Under the pieces are notes generated by a model. The model was not told the DNA's origin, searched no databases, and saw nothing but the letters and a program-made list of their open reading frames with translations. This document shows, one piece after another, positions 15,101-26,264 of a DNA stretch of 64,000 nt. The position numbers were made by a program, and so were the translations under genes. The first letter of the stretch is position 1. Each line of letters starts with the position of its first letter. This DNA comes from Phoronis australis (Eukaryota > Phoronida > Phoronidae), in assembly GCA_002633005.1 (NCBI GenBank), contig NMRA01000018.1:532585-596584 (forward strand), read 5' to 3'.

Positions 15101-18100
15101 TAAGTGGAGCTTCTTTGTCTGTGCCTGCAATGAAAAGACATGGAGACTGGTTATGACTGGCAGATATACAAATTGCCCTGAAGAGGACGGAAAGCTCTTA
15201 GTGTAATGTGCTTTATGTGACAAAATAATTTTGATTAAGGCTACTTGCCCGTTGTGAAGCTGGTCTCAAAATTATTGTTGTTTACTCGAAATAGGTGAGA
15301 TTTCTGGGCTTAGAGAGAACTGATTGATGTTACTTTTTCAGACCAGGGTTGTAAAATGTAGTGTTACGGTGTGATTGTGATCAGACCAGGGTTGTAAAAT
15401 GTAACGTTACGGTGTGACTGTGATCAGACCAGGGTTGTAAAATGTAATGTTACGGTGTGACCGTGATCAGACCAGGTTTGTAAAGTGTAACGTTACGGTG
15501 TGACCGTGATCAGACCAGGGTTGTAAAATGTAANGTTAACATGTTTTGCTTCTAAGGTTGTGTTTTGTGCATTTTGGTATCAGGCAGCAGATACAAGAGC
15601 AAGCCAAACTAGTTCTTGAAGAGAACCAACTGTTGATGGAGCAGATTGAAGTACATGAGAACAAAGCTAGGGACACACACAGGGCTCACATGCAAGAAGG
15701 TAGGGGCTGTTGAGGTTAGTAAGAAAGGAATTTGCAAAACATGAAGCATAACTTCTCGTACAGGTGAGAATGACAACAATTCGGAGCACAATTTTATTTT
15801 TCTGATTTCCATAATAATTTTTGTCGCAGGTTTGATAAACCTAGATAAAGTTTGACCTTTTTGCCGAAATAAAGCTCGTGATCGTAGCAAGAGGGGAGAT
15901 CAGTTCTTGGCAGTGCAGGGAAACATGGCTTCGGGGGAAGCAGGGGTCCGGTATGAGCTATATTGCTCATTGTTGGTATAAGGGTGACATACAGCTGTTA
16001 AGAATGCAGCTTGAGGACTGGTGCATCAAGAGGAGACGTGGGATGTGTGCATGGTTGTCATGGAACTTGATAGTAACAAGTAGGCGTGAAAGTAGGGCTT
16101 TACAAGCAAGGAGGTTAGGTAGTGACAATGGTGTAGGAATTGGTTGAGCTATGATAGGGTGTAAAGAGACAGTGATTCTCGATAATTCAAATTATTCTGC
16201 CGTGATTGACTGGCCTTGTTGATATTCATACGTTGTTTCTTGAGACCTCTACGCCGTGTTAAATGAGTTTTTCTTTCCCTCATAGTTGCTCACCTGTCCA
16301 AGAGAATAATGCTTGTGGAAGGGGAGAAGACTGACGTTGAAGCAGAACTCCAAGAGGTGCGACAGAGACTGGCAACTACCAAGCGTCAGTACGACACGGC
16401 CCTGGCAGATTCCCAAAGTAGGATACCAGCCTACGACCATCAGTCGGCCGTAGAAGATCTACAGAGGTGAGCGAGCCATTGTGAGCATAACTCACAGTAA
16501 GATTATGCGTTTATTTAGTCGTGTATGGGTCAGACATACTTTTTTCTTTGTAAAGATAAAAAGAATTAGGGAACGTGTCTGGCACGAGAGATTGTCATGA
16601 CAATATTATTTTTTATCCCATACGCGTTGAATCAGCCGAGGGAAATATGGCCATGTAATAATGTTTTCCGTATTCACCTCCCGCACTACTTCAACAGTGA
16701 CCTCTGACATGAAAAGTTCAAAAGGTAGGTCAATGTTGACTCAACGTCGTTAGCCAGTGAGATCGCAATTGTAGCAGTGTAAATACCACTCAAAATGCAA
16801 TCAAGTCTCAATCGTAACATCTGGAACAGGGCTGTTAATTATATGACAGTTCTGTCTCAGTTTTCAATTGCTAAATAAGATGTCATCCGCAACTCAGGTG
16901 CCGATTCCTCGGTAACTAAAATATGAAATATTGTTGTTATTTAACTATTTTCAGGAGATGTTACAAGTTCAATGCACAGTTACAGTTGCTTTCATCTTGG
17001 TTATCTGTTTTCAAGTAATAAATCATTACATTTAAAACTGTGTCTTTTTCTAGAGAAAACTTGAAACCTAACGTGCAAGTACATGCATATAGGATGCGAT
17101 CCACCACGTAAACAGTCTGAGTGAAGTATTTAAAAACTCTGCGGAAAAAATAAAATAAAATTAGGAATTCAAAGTGTATGGGATAAATACAACTCGACTT
17201 TATTCTGCCTATTGACCTCGACCTTCGGTCTCTGTCGATACGCGGAATAATGTCTCGTGTGATCTTACTTCATGTACGCCAAGTTGTTTGTAATAACTGG
17301 AAAATTATCCTGTTCTTATTTCAGAACTTTGAATGAGAGTCAGTTGGAACATTCCAAGGAAGTGGAAGAGTTGAAAGCGCGTTACAAGGTACGTGCGGTG
17401 TTTTTTGTCTGGCTCCCTGAAACATACTGATGTAGTGGTGGGAAATATCTATGCACTCGAGAAATAAATTGAGCTTTTTTAAACTGAAAGGGTTTTAACT
17501 GCATTGGCATCAGGTTAAATAAGTTATATAGTTAAGAAATTTGATGTTACCTTCTCTTGGAATCTTCTAGGAATCCGGTAAACAATCACATGACTGGTTC
17601 AACCAATGGTGTTACTTTTATTCTTAACTTATTGTAGGCCAGTCATTTGGAACAGAAGAATCTGGCCAATCGTGTGGCAGATCTCATCAGTGACAATAAA
17701 CATGTGGAGGAGGAGATGAAGAGTTGGGAGAAACAGAACAAGTATGGAACAGATTCTGAGTTGGATTGTGTGTTACTGCTCCCATGTAGTGTTTTAGTTT
17801 GGATTTGGGGATGAGGCTATGTTCAAAAGTATACAATGTTCTCTGATCACTATAATTTGGTAGTAATCTTTCTTGTATACCTATTTCAATGAGGACACGA
17901 CTTTGATCTGTTTGTACTAGTTTAATGTCAGTTCTTTCAAACTCTCTAAATAGAGATCTTGTGTTTGCATCACAACAGTGCAATAAAAATCCAACCTATT
18001 GATGTTGTTTGGATTTTTATTGCCCTGTTGTGATGTAAACACAAGATCTCTGTTTAGAGAGTTCGAAAGAACTGAAATTAAACTTGTAAAAACAGATCAA

Positions 18101-21100
18101 AGCCGTGTCTTCAATGAAAAATGTTCTCTGATGAAAACAAAGAAGGGGATTTTAAGTGTTGGAAACTGGAAAACTGAGATTGTGTAGTATTAATGTATCT
18201 CAAGCATTGCTAAGTCTGGTCAGCACGCCACCTATGGCCATATCACGCGACCTAATGAACACAAATCTGAAAATATTTATGCCCCGACCAGGACTCGAAC
18301 CCAGGACCTTCTAGACGTGCAGACGCAGTGTATATAAATGTATATAAATCTCAGGAGTTATGGGCAAGATGCCCACTACTGGGTCTGATTGGATATCTGT
18401 GTTTGATCGCTAGTCCTGATGGCTGAGTGAACTAGAGCTTCTGCATGTTCAGCAGATGGTCCGGTTGGGGCAGAAATCTTTTGAGACTTCTATTCATTAG
18501 GTCAAGTGATGTAGCCAACAGGTGGCGTGCTGACCAGACTTCGAAATGTTTGCGATAAGTGTTTCTACGGTGGTTTAAGATTCATGTATATTATATGAAT
18601 GTATCTGTAGTCAACTGGTCATATTTGTAGTTTTATCCATGGCTGTGTCTGTGAGCTTATGTTTCTTGAATCGTAACGTGTCTGCACATTGTTAAACGAG
18701 TCTAGTAATTGAAGAATATCAGCTGCACACAATTTGTTATCTACCTATTGCTAGGTGATATTGAAGCTGAGACCAGGAGTTCTTAGATTTGGATGTTGTA
18801 TACGTCATGTAAGTTATGACTCCCATCTGTTCATCCCATGAACTCGTTTCTCACTAGGCGTCTTCAGAAGAAGGTGGCACTATTACAGAATGCTCTGGAA
18901 AAATCCGAAAGTCAAGGTCTATCAGCCAGCCACTACCTTTCCTCAGTTGTTAAAATGGTCAGTGAAATTTGGCGCCTACCTTCGAGTGTTTTTGAACTTC
19001 TGTGTGTGGAATTGAGATGATAACAGGACTTCAAGTCATCTACATTTTGTTTTTAACTAATAGAGGGCACACCAGGTGGCTGAACAAGTCCAGTTTATAC
19101 CAGACTAGAGTCAGAAGTACACAGCATTCTTTTCAATAAACAGTTTTGAATGTGACATGGTCTGGTATCATTTGTTGTCGCAAAAACATCTGGACCTCTT
19201 GGACTTGCCACATGTTATTCCTGTATTTTGATATGTTATTAGGAGTTGTGTAGCTGATGGGCTTTTAATAAGTTGTTGATCTTTACGCTTGGGTTTTAAT
19301 TTCGATTTTGATTGATGATGTTAAATCCTGAAAATTTAAAGCAAAATTTTCAAAAGTTGCTTACTTGCGTGAGGCTCAGTACTATCAGTTTCTTGTGTAT
19401 TCTTATTAATTTTGTTTCTTCTTGTCTATCTAGGCTGAAAAGACAGCTCTGGAAAGGGATACATTTGCAGAGGCTGTAAGTTGATTTTATCTTAGTATTG
19501 AAAAAAACTTAAACATCTATTTTTTCCAATTCTTTGCTGAAGTCATGAAGAAATTGATTCAACAGCAAATTTGACAATGAAGGTGTATTCCCACTTTGAT
19601 ACTTCAGGGCTTTGCAAAATGTTATTGTGGCTGCAGAATTGTATTTTTCTTTGACATAGTCCCGAACCTGACAGACCACTAGTCTCGTTTTCTGTGAATG
19701 AGTATTTTAGACATTGTTCAAAAGTTGCACCGCAGCGTCATCATGGTCAGACCATCCATACCCTTTTACTGACCTGTCACAAAACATCACAATCTCTTGC
19801 AAACATTCAAACTGTTCGCTCAATTATTTTGTATGGTTGCCATTGGATACGGACTCTGAAAATGACATGTGTCCCCAGGTAATGAAAGAGGAACATGAGA
19901 AGAAGAAAGTGTATAACAAAGTGGTGGAGGGAAGTGTGGTTGTGGGACGGTTAGAGGAAAAACTACGGTCGTATAAACAGAAAGCGAATGACAAACTGGC
20001 ATCTGCGGCCACGAGGTAAGGAGTGAGATGGAGGACGAATGCTCCGTTTTCAACAAAGACAATTTGACCATCATCTTTGTCTGTTCATGGATAAATCTAA
20101 AGGCCTTTTTGTCCAAAATTGTTTTGATAGTAGAAGTCGATGGTAATTATAAGCACATGATTATGTAGTATTGTAGTCACTGTTGACTAATAGGCTTATG
20201 CAAACTGGGCGGTTTTAATTATGTGGTATGAATTTTTTGGAAACAATATTCGGTGCGACTCGTGTCCCTTGTCTAAACAGGTTAAAGGAACAAGATGACG
20301 AGTTCAACAGGAAGTGTCAGGTTTACGAGCGCGAAATCAAACATTTAAGGCTACTAGTGCAGGAGAAGGATAGTCGACTCAGTGTGTTGGCCGGCGAAAA
20401 GCAGTAAGTTGGTTTTACCTGTGGTAAAGTAGTGCCAGTGTAAAGGTTTTGTGGTCTGAGTTTCAATGAGTCCAGAGTGTTTGTAGTGGACCTGTCAACT
20501 TAATCACAGTGACTGTAGTACTATAGAATGAAGTAATTATGAGAGGTTATGTAAGACCTTATCGGCAAGCCTGACTGTGCATTCAGTCGATTACGCAAAC
20601 TATGAAATTTTATTCTGAAAAAGTATATCTTTTCTGAAAATAGAAAGCCAGACTACCATTGATTGGGTCAAGTGACCAGGTGCATTCATAGCAAAACAAC
20701 AGTATCATAATGTGACCAAATTTTATTAATATAAATTTTCAATGTGAAATCCCAAAAACTCTGTTTACATATTTCGTTTTTGTTTCATGTGATTTTTTCT
20801 TAAAAAAGTCACAATAGTTTTATAATAGTATTTTGGAAAACAGTGCATAAATAGAAAATCCTACACGAGTCTCAGGTTTATGACATGGGCAAAAACTTTT
20901 GGAAATTTTGTCAAAGCCCTGAGGCTTGCTGTCGGGATTTTGATGAAATTTCATGAGGTTTTGCCTATGTCATAAATCTGAGACCAGTGTAGGATTTGTT
21001 TTCTCACATGAATTATAAAAACGATTTTTTTTGGTGAAAAATCAGATGTGTCTAAAACTTTCAACCGCATCACGCAACTTTTGTAAAAACACACTTGCGC

Positions 21101-22725
21101 AATTATGTAAAGTAATTCTGTCAGTTACTTTTTGTTAGTAGTTTTGTTTTAAGCTTAACAACCGTAAATTGCATTCAGCTTTCATAGCAAATAGTCAAGT
21201 TAGAATATAATAAATAGTCTTTGATGTTGTAATATTAAAACTTAAAAAGTGTTTATAAATAACAGTCAGCAAGGCTTCCCCGCATGAGCACTAAATTTAC
21301 CTTGAGACAGCACAGCTTTACAGTCGTGCTGCATTTCTTGAGTTGGGCTCGTCTCCGTTTGAATGAACGTGGATATGGAATTCGCCGCCGAAGATGGGTC
21401 CGTTTAAGAAGTTGTTTTCATGTCCTTCCGACTGGGAGTTCGTACAGTTGCAACACCCGATCTGTCAATCATCACCCTTGTCACCTCAGAATTCCGGCAT
21501 TGTTTGGTTGGCGCGTGTTTGGTTGTTTTAGTGTTTTGCGATAAAATGTAAGGCGCATGGATTTCTACTTGCACTACTTTGTGATTTGCCCATGTAATAT
21601 CAAAAAAATTACGTACTTGGCTTTATTAACTAACCCCGTCATAGCACATTACAGGTCATGTTAGAAAGCATGGTATCTGAAAGTCTCATATGAGTCATTT
21701 CTGAGATAGGATGTTCCAAAGTTAGACAAATTGGAACGTTTTTGTTAGATTTTACATAAATTTTACTACACATTAATTTTACTTCAGCCTGAGGAGTAAA
21801 GGTTTTAAGCTTTACTCCTCATGTTGTAGTACTGATGTCCAATGGACCCTTGAAGTGAATCATTAAGCCATAGGACTTTTAAACCTTCAGACTTGACTGC
21901 ATCACCCATTCAAAGTCTCGTTGTTACCATGCCAATATTATGTTGTGCATTTTACAAGATTGCTTGGTAATGGTCGAATATTGCGTGCCTGCGTTTTGAG
22001 AACCTGTTTTCTCCTCTGACTAATGGGCATGAAACTGGTTCTCAAAATACGGGCGCGGTATATCTGACTATTGCCAGATTGCTAACCCCATGGGCTATGC
22101 TGTCTTATCTCTCGCGTGAATTCTATCCAACTCTTTTTGTAATTATAGTCCCAAGTCAGTTACTTTGTAGTTGGTATTTTAAGACTGTTTAGTGATGGGT
22201 GGATGCACATTGTGTCATAGTAAGGCAGAGGCGGATCTACAGGGGGGGTTGAGGGGGTTTAAACCCCCCCCTCGGGACAGGATAAAAAATAAAAACTGGA
22301 AAAAAAATCGCCAGAAAAACGAAATTAGCTACCAAAAATCAAAAAAAATCTTACACGGGAGGAGGGAAACCCTCTCGCGACCTTCCTTCTCCTCGGCACT
22401 ACGCGCCTCGGATTCTTTCGAATCCTAAACCCCCCCCTTACTGAAATCGTAGATCTGCCACTGTAATGAACTCCTTTTTTAAATTTACCAAGCTTATTGC
22501 ATACGTCTCTGTTGTCTGTACTCATGGTTTTGCTGTTTCCTTAGAAACATTGAAGATAACTTAGACATCATGTGGCAGGCTGCCAGTGTTGATAACGAGC
22601 GGATGAAGCAAGCACTGTTCAACTCGACCAAAAGACATCAGCAGGACTATGGTGACTGTGTGGTTGGCGGTGATGTTGGTGACCACCAGAGGGTGCTCTT
22701 ACTATCGTCTGATGATGAGCGATAG
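3118..22725 (+). CDS. CEP89: CEP89 (centrosomal protein 89), 21 coding exons, complete
   Basis: Coiled-coil protein of the mother-centriole distal appendages, needed in vertebrates for early ciliogenesis. Coding exons: 3118-3189, 3775-4031, 4483-4568, 5350-5399, 5622-5756, 8575-8659, 8961-9155, 10424-10579, 10850-10998, 11880-11930, 13049-13132, 14987-15099, 15584-15699, 16286-16466, 17325-17388, 17638-17741, 18858-18957, 19434-19475, 19879-20015, 20281-20403, 22545-22725. All are AG/GT bounded, phases agree throughout, and the join is 2481 nt (826 residues plus TAG; human 783). Recognition: GLLPTA plus a TPPP motif in exon 2; QTVHRLNVELSRYQ in exon 9; GLPTKGPIPSWM in exon 10; KYLSPLFLAYDEQ in exon 11; QAKLVLEENQLLMEQ in exon 13; SASHYLSSVV in exon 17; GRLEEKLRSYKQKA in exon 19. 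The N-terminus is basic and disordered; from exon 7 on it is Glu/Lys/Leu-rich heptad sequence. The ATG at 3118 (AGAATGG) is the least certain part, as exon 1 is Lys-rich and poorly conserved. Confidence 0.95.
5819..6629. mobile_element. TIR element (about 811 bp) in a CEP89 intron
   Basis: The left end reads TAAACTCAAGGGTTAACGCC; the right end is its imperfect inverse (GGCGTTAACTCGTGAGTTTA). Between them lie several degenerate copies of a block of the type AAGCGCCCACTGCNTGGTTAA. The same phrases form a tandem cluster at about 59935-60115. No transposase is visible, so this looks non-autonomous, with the 60 kb cluster as a relative. No clear target duplication was identified. Confidence 0.6.
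7060..7155. mobile_element. Degenerate small MITE, family of 21966 and 40656
   Basis: It contains CAGAACCAGTTTGATGTTCG, TTATTCAGTAGA and TGGTTCTCAAAATGCGG, matching the centre of the better-preserved foldback at 40656-40782. The outer arms are worn. Confidence 0.5.
7300..8350. repeat. Degenerate repeat remnants in CEP89 intron 5
   Basis: Non-coding intron sequence with repeated phrases: TACCACCTAATGGAAATTTT (about 7333), GCCACCTAGTGGCTGTTTTT (about 7683) and GCACCTCCTAGTGACAGTTT (about 7810), each followed by similar T-rich text about fast substitutions of ATTTTCA type. They look like old tandem or interspersed copies of one unit. No open frame of note. Confidence 0.35.
10950..11400 (+). repeat. 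52-bp minisatellite derived from the CEP89 exon 9/intron 9 junction
   Basis: The last part of exon 9 plus the first bases of intron 9 form a 52-bp unit (GATACCAGGCTCAGTATTCA through CCCATGAGGGAG and GTATGTAGAGCT). It is followed by two well-preserved copies and then about four more eroded ones through the intron. The first copy includes coding sequence and the functional donor; the rest are intronic. Confidence 0.85.
12105..12140. repeat. Inverted repeat matching the composite repeat's terminal hairpin
   Basis: ATGCGCCCACATA and TATGTAGGCGCAT flank a short AT loop. The same hairpin (ATGCGTCCACATATAAATA followed by CGTGGGCGCAT) ends several copies of the dispersed repeat in the 28-59 kb region. 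It is isolated here, in CEP89 intron 10. Confidence 0.55.
15339..15534 (+). repeat. 43-bp minisatellite, about 4.5 copies, CEP89 intron 12
   Basis: The unit begins CAGACCAGGGTTGTAAAATG and ends TACGGTGTGACCGTGAT. Copies start near 15339, 15382, 15425 and 15468 with few changes. The array ends at a single N (15535), about 50 bp before the acceptor of exon 13, so the copy number in the genome is unknown. Confidence 0.9.
17886..18117. repeat. Long inverted repeat, 109-bp arms and 14-bp loop
   Basis: The left arm 17886-17994 and right arm 18009-18117 are inverse copies of equal length, with about ten mismatches and no indels by eye. In CEP89 pre-mRNA this would fold into a single long hairpin between exons 16 and 17. 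Confidence 0.9.
18203..18553. mobile_element. Foldback element with about 90-bp terminal inverted repeats
   Basis: The left TIR (18203-18288) contains AAGTCTGGTCAGCACGCCAC; the right TIR (18459-18553) contains its inverse, GTGGCGTGCTGACCAGACTT. The arms stay similar up to GCCCCGACC / GGTTGGGGC. Just inside the left arm, 18289-18312 holds the inverse of a pol III B-box (CTCGAACCC), so a tRNA-like stretch may lie on the minus strand. No coding capacity. Confidence 0.75.
20780..21062. mobile_element. Foldback element in CEP89 intron 20
   Basis: The inner arms are clear: AAATCCTACACGAGTCTCAG followed by TTTATGACATGGGCAAAA on the left, and the inverse TTTTGCCTATGTCATAAA then CTGAGACCAGTGTAGGATTT on the right. 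They are separated by a short spacer around 20940. More degenerate inverse similarity extends outward to about 20780 and 21060. Non-coding, probably an eroded MITE. Confidence 0.75.
21966..22075. mobile_element. Small MITE (same family as 40656)
   Basis: A palindromic unit: GGTAATGGTCGAATATTGCG, GCCTGCGTTTTGAGAACC, a short spacer with TAATGGGCATGAAA, then GGTTCTCAAAATACGGGCG and CGGTATATCTGACTATTGCC. It shares ends and centre with 40656-40782. Confidence 0.75.
22226..22463. mobile_element. hAT-like MITE (about 238 bp)
   Basis: It starts CAGAGGCGGATCTACAGGGG and ends GTAGATCTGCCACTG, inverse ends of the CAGNGG type usual in hAT elements, with internal runs of G and C. No unequivocal 8-bp target duplication remains. 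It lies in CEP89 intron 20, about 80 bp before the last exon. Confidence 0.7.
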
Positions 22726-23938
22726 TGTCTCATTCCTTATCAGTTCTCCGAACCATTTTTTACCTTGTACTTAATTTTTGTATAGACAATTTTATGCACC
22801 CATATGTATATATATATATGAGGTCGCATATTATGGTCATCCTGTCCGGGTGTCCTCGCGATATCAAATCAACTGTTTTGAGCATATCCCAATGAATGCT
22901 GTGTCTCTGTAAATCATTTTGTGTCTATCTTTGTATCCACCAAATGTCACAATATTGTTCTTTGTGAAAAATGTAGACAACTCTTGCCAATTTTTTAATG
23001 CCTAGTGCCGTCTTTCTGTATGGCATTTTATGTGTTTGTGAGAACCTCATTTTTATTTAATAATAACATTTTTAATATGGTAGTCTAAGTGGTGAGGTAC
23101 CAACACTCTTATGTCAATTGACTATTTCAGGTATCTCTTGTGGTCCAATTTTTATCTCCTTGTACCTTTCATGAAACTGATAACCCCTAGAAACATACCG
23201 TTTGTGTTGCACTGTGGGCGCACTGTTTTGGGTGAACATTCCATTTACCAACGTTGTTTAATGCTTCCACTGTTCTGATTGTGATTATGCTTAACTTGGT
23301 CAAATTTCTTCTCAAAGGAATGCCACCTGATGTAGAACTCATGAGTGGCCAAGAGGGCAACTTGCTACAAGTTGTCGATTTGTACAATTTGCTATTCCAG
23401 GGTATTGCATCAATTTTGGTCTCTGTTGTGTCATAATTAAATTTTGGTCTCTGTTGTGTCATAATTAACTATTCCAGAGAGGCATGTTTGCGTAATTCAT
23501 ATACAATGGCTGTTCAGACAATGCCGGTTAGACAGTGTGCTTGGAGCGACTTTAATTGTGTTCTCCGTAGTCTGCTTTATGCAGCTTTGTATTGTTACTG
23601 TAACAAGTTTTGTGCAACATTTTCTTTCTTCAATTTTCCTCTGTTAATAAGTGTTGACTCTTAAAACATGTCCAATTTTTGCAATAGATTGTTTCAGTTT
23701 TATATTCCATTTTAGTTACACAAGATTTTTTGTGCTTAGTTTGAGATTATGCTTCTTTTCTGTTGTTCGATATTAAGTCCAGACTTACTGGTATTAGTCA
23801 TATTGCAGTCTTCATTAACAAAGTGATGGTTGATCTAAAATACTCCTATAACTAATTCGTCGTATTTTGTTTTTTGATTGGCATAAATGTCACAAAAATA
23901 GCCACACATCAGACTCTATTATGAATTTTTATGTGCCC

Positions 23939-23971
<33 letters not shown>

Positions 23972-25352
23972 CACGCACAAGCCGTCATCCCAATCAGGCA
24001 CTCGTACGCTGCTAATCCCCGAAATTTTGCACGCATTTCTATCATGAATGGGATGTCATGAAAAAAAATTTGGATGGATTTGACCATCGCTGTATGCCCT
24101 GGTGGCAGGTTGTCGACCTCTGGGTCAGTGAGTTTTATTGCTACGTCAACCCTTTCATGGGACAGTTACCTGAATTTCTTAATTGACTCCCGAAACATAC
24201 GAGTAATATGTCTGAATGGTGAGTGCACGTTTCTTGGTGTTTGATAGTATGGATACCCCAGTTTAAAGAAGTTTGTTTGATATAGAGACAAAATTTGATC
24301 AGTTCCACACTTGCCACCAATGTCTGTTGTTATGAGGTAAAATTCATTGTGGTCGACCAGTCCTACCTGTATAAAAGTACACCCAAGCTCATGAAATATT
24401 TTCTGATTTCAGTCATTCAATTGTTAAAAATAAGGGGTCATTAGCATAATCTAGTAAATATTCTGTTGCCCACTTGACTACAAGCACCTTGTAGACCATT
24501 GATTTGTGTACGAGTTTTAAGCTCCTGTAACACTGTGGTCTGAGAACAAGGTTAGAGTAGTTTTCGCTACTTCCCCTGATACTATACATGTAACATAACA
24601 TACTAGGTTCACCAGGGTACAACGTTCATGCACTGTGTATTGTAGGACCTTTATCAACAAATTTACACAGAGCCCAAAATTTACAAATTTTATTTTGTGA
24701 AACTGTACATTTTTCTGAATGTAAGGTTAGGGCAGTTTTCACTCTTACTTCCCTATACCATTAACATTACATCGATTCGTCAGGGTACAATGTTCATGAA
24801 CTGTACTTTGCACAATTACTGTACGTTTGTTTTGGCTATGTAGGATTTTTATCAACAAGTTTACACAGCCCAAAATTTAGAACTCAACTGAAAATTATAT
24901 TTTTTTGACCTGCCATTGTTAGTGTAGGGTGACCATATCATTTTTACATTAACTGGGCATAAACATGAACAAAATTTCGCGCAACATAAATATCTAAGGA
25001 GAAATCACAAAAAATGATATTAGTTTTCTAAATTACAATTTAATTTTCCTTTTATGCAGTTTCATAGCCTTTCATGCAATTTCCTAGAATAGTGCATACT
25101 TAGTTTGTGAAAGTTTTGCAAGAATCCAACCAGCCATTTCTGAGATATGTTTCAAAGTTAACTAAATTTGAACGTTTGTATGTGTCATATGAATAGTGGC
25201 ATAACATTAGAAAAGGAAAACCCTAATGCGCTTTTGGAAATGCTGCATCACACCCCTAAAGCCATTTTGCTCCCAGATAAATATTTTATGCGGTGCAGTA
25301 TTCCATTGTCTCTGTGATGCGACTTATGTTGTTTTGTGAATGTAGAAGAATT

Positions 25353-25368
25353 AATAAAAGTATTTATT
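25353..25368. terminator. Back-to-back AATAAA hexamers for both genes
   Basis: AATAAA at 25353-25358 reads on the plus strand. TTTATT at 25363-25368 reads AATAAA on the minus strand. They could serve CEP89 (2.6 kb 3' UTR) and ACIN1 (0.9 kb 3' UTR). A plus-strand ATTAAA at 23436-23441 would give CEP89 a shorter 3' UTR. AT-rich DNA gives such hexamers by chance, so this is tentative. Confidence 0.3.
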
Positions 25369-25847
25369 TAACAACCGTTCTATTTTATTAACTACTACCA
25401 ACATCATATGTCCACAGATGCCCAATTGAATTTGCTTAGCTGGGCAATTGGTATGTACTAAAACTGTAGGTACTGAGTCATCCAGCGTAAAAATGCCGGG
25501 ACAATATCGTAACAAAAATAAGAACACGACTTGATATATACATATATGTACATCAATGAGAATCTCGCTCACCTGGGCATACAGTTGCCTGGATAAAGGT
25601 GGCAGGGACAATTTTTGATGTTACCTTCAATAAAAATGCATAACCTTGGTCACCCTGTAGAGACATTGTTCTGCTTTTAATTACTGATGCCTTGGTAAGT
25701 ATGGAACAGTACAAAGTGACGTCAACAGCCCAACTAAGGGTGCGCATCTTGGTTTTTCAATTGACCTAGCGCCAGGATTTTGAGTGACTACTTGACTGAC
25801 CAATAAGAACGCAGCATTCTTGACACACATTCGTTTCTAAGCTGCAA

Positions 25848-25881
25848 TTTTACCCAACAACGAACACGTTGTTGGGTAAAA
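25848..25881. repeat. Perfect 15-bp hairpin
   Basis: TTTTACCCAACAACG (25848-25862) and CGTTGTTGGGTAAAA (25867-25881) flank the loop AACA. It lies about 0.4 kb beyond the ACIN1 stop, inside its predicted 3' UTR. It could be the joined ends of a mobile element or an RNA structure. Confidence 0.7.
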
Positions 25882-26264
25882 GTTATTGTTTGTTAGTCGA
25901 CTTTTCGCTAGAGGACGGAGCACAAACACAAATGACCTGCACAGATGCGAACTTGCCTCTGTGCAGTAGGAAGCAGGACAGGAATGGATGTGTCTACATA
26001 CATGTCCATTGTACATACATGCCAAGGGTACACTAACACAGAGCAATGTCTCTACAAGGTAACCAGGGATGTGCAGTTCCCAGTTTTCATGCAGCGAATT
26101 TTTTGCATGTGCTCAACAGAAGTGCTGTCCAGGCTAATTTCTGCACACATGAACCTTGCGAAAACACAAGATGACTCATTGGCCAAGTCTTCATGAGCTA
26201 TAGTCACACAAAGCAAATCTGGTGACTTGTGTCAACGCAATGCAGCCGAGGAATGGAGCAAGTC

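Larger units (their letters stand above)
22726..26264. other. Convergent intergenic region and 3' UTRs
   Basis: This lies between the CEP89 stop and the ACIN1 stop; no gene was recognised. It holds a perfect 27-bp tandem duplication at about 23414-23468 (TTTTGGTCTCTGTTGTGTCA then TAATTAAA-like), a (GT)n run at about 23939-23970, an imperfect duplication of about 190 bp around 24545-24870 (GGTTAGAGTAGTTTTC and GGTTAGGGCAGTTTTC), opposed poly(A)-signal hexamers at 25353-25368, and a perfect 15-bp hairpin at 25848-25881. Confidence 0.6.

Noticed and set aside
23939-23970. The (GT)n run as a functional element
   Set aside because: Ordinary microsatellite in intergenic DNA without splice context.
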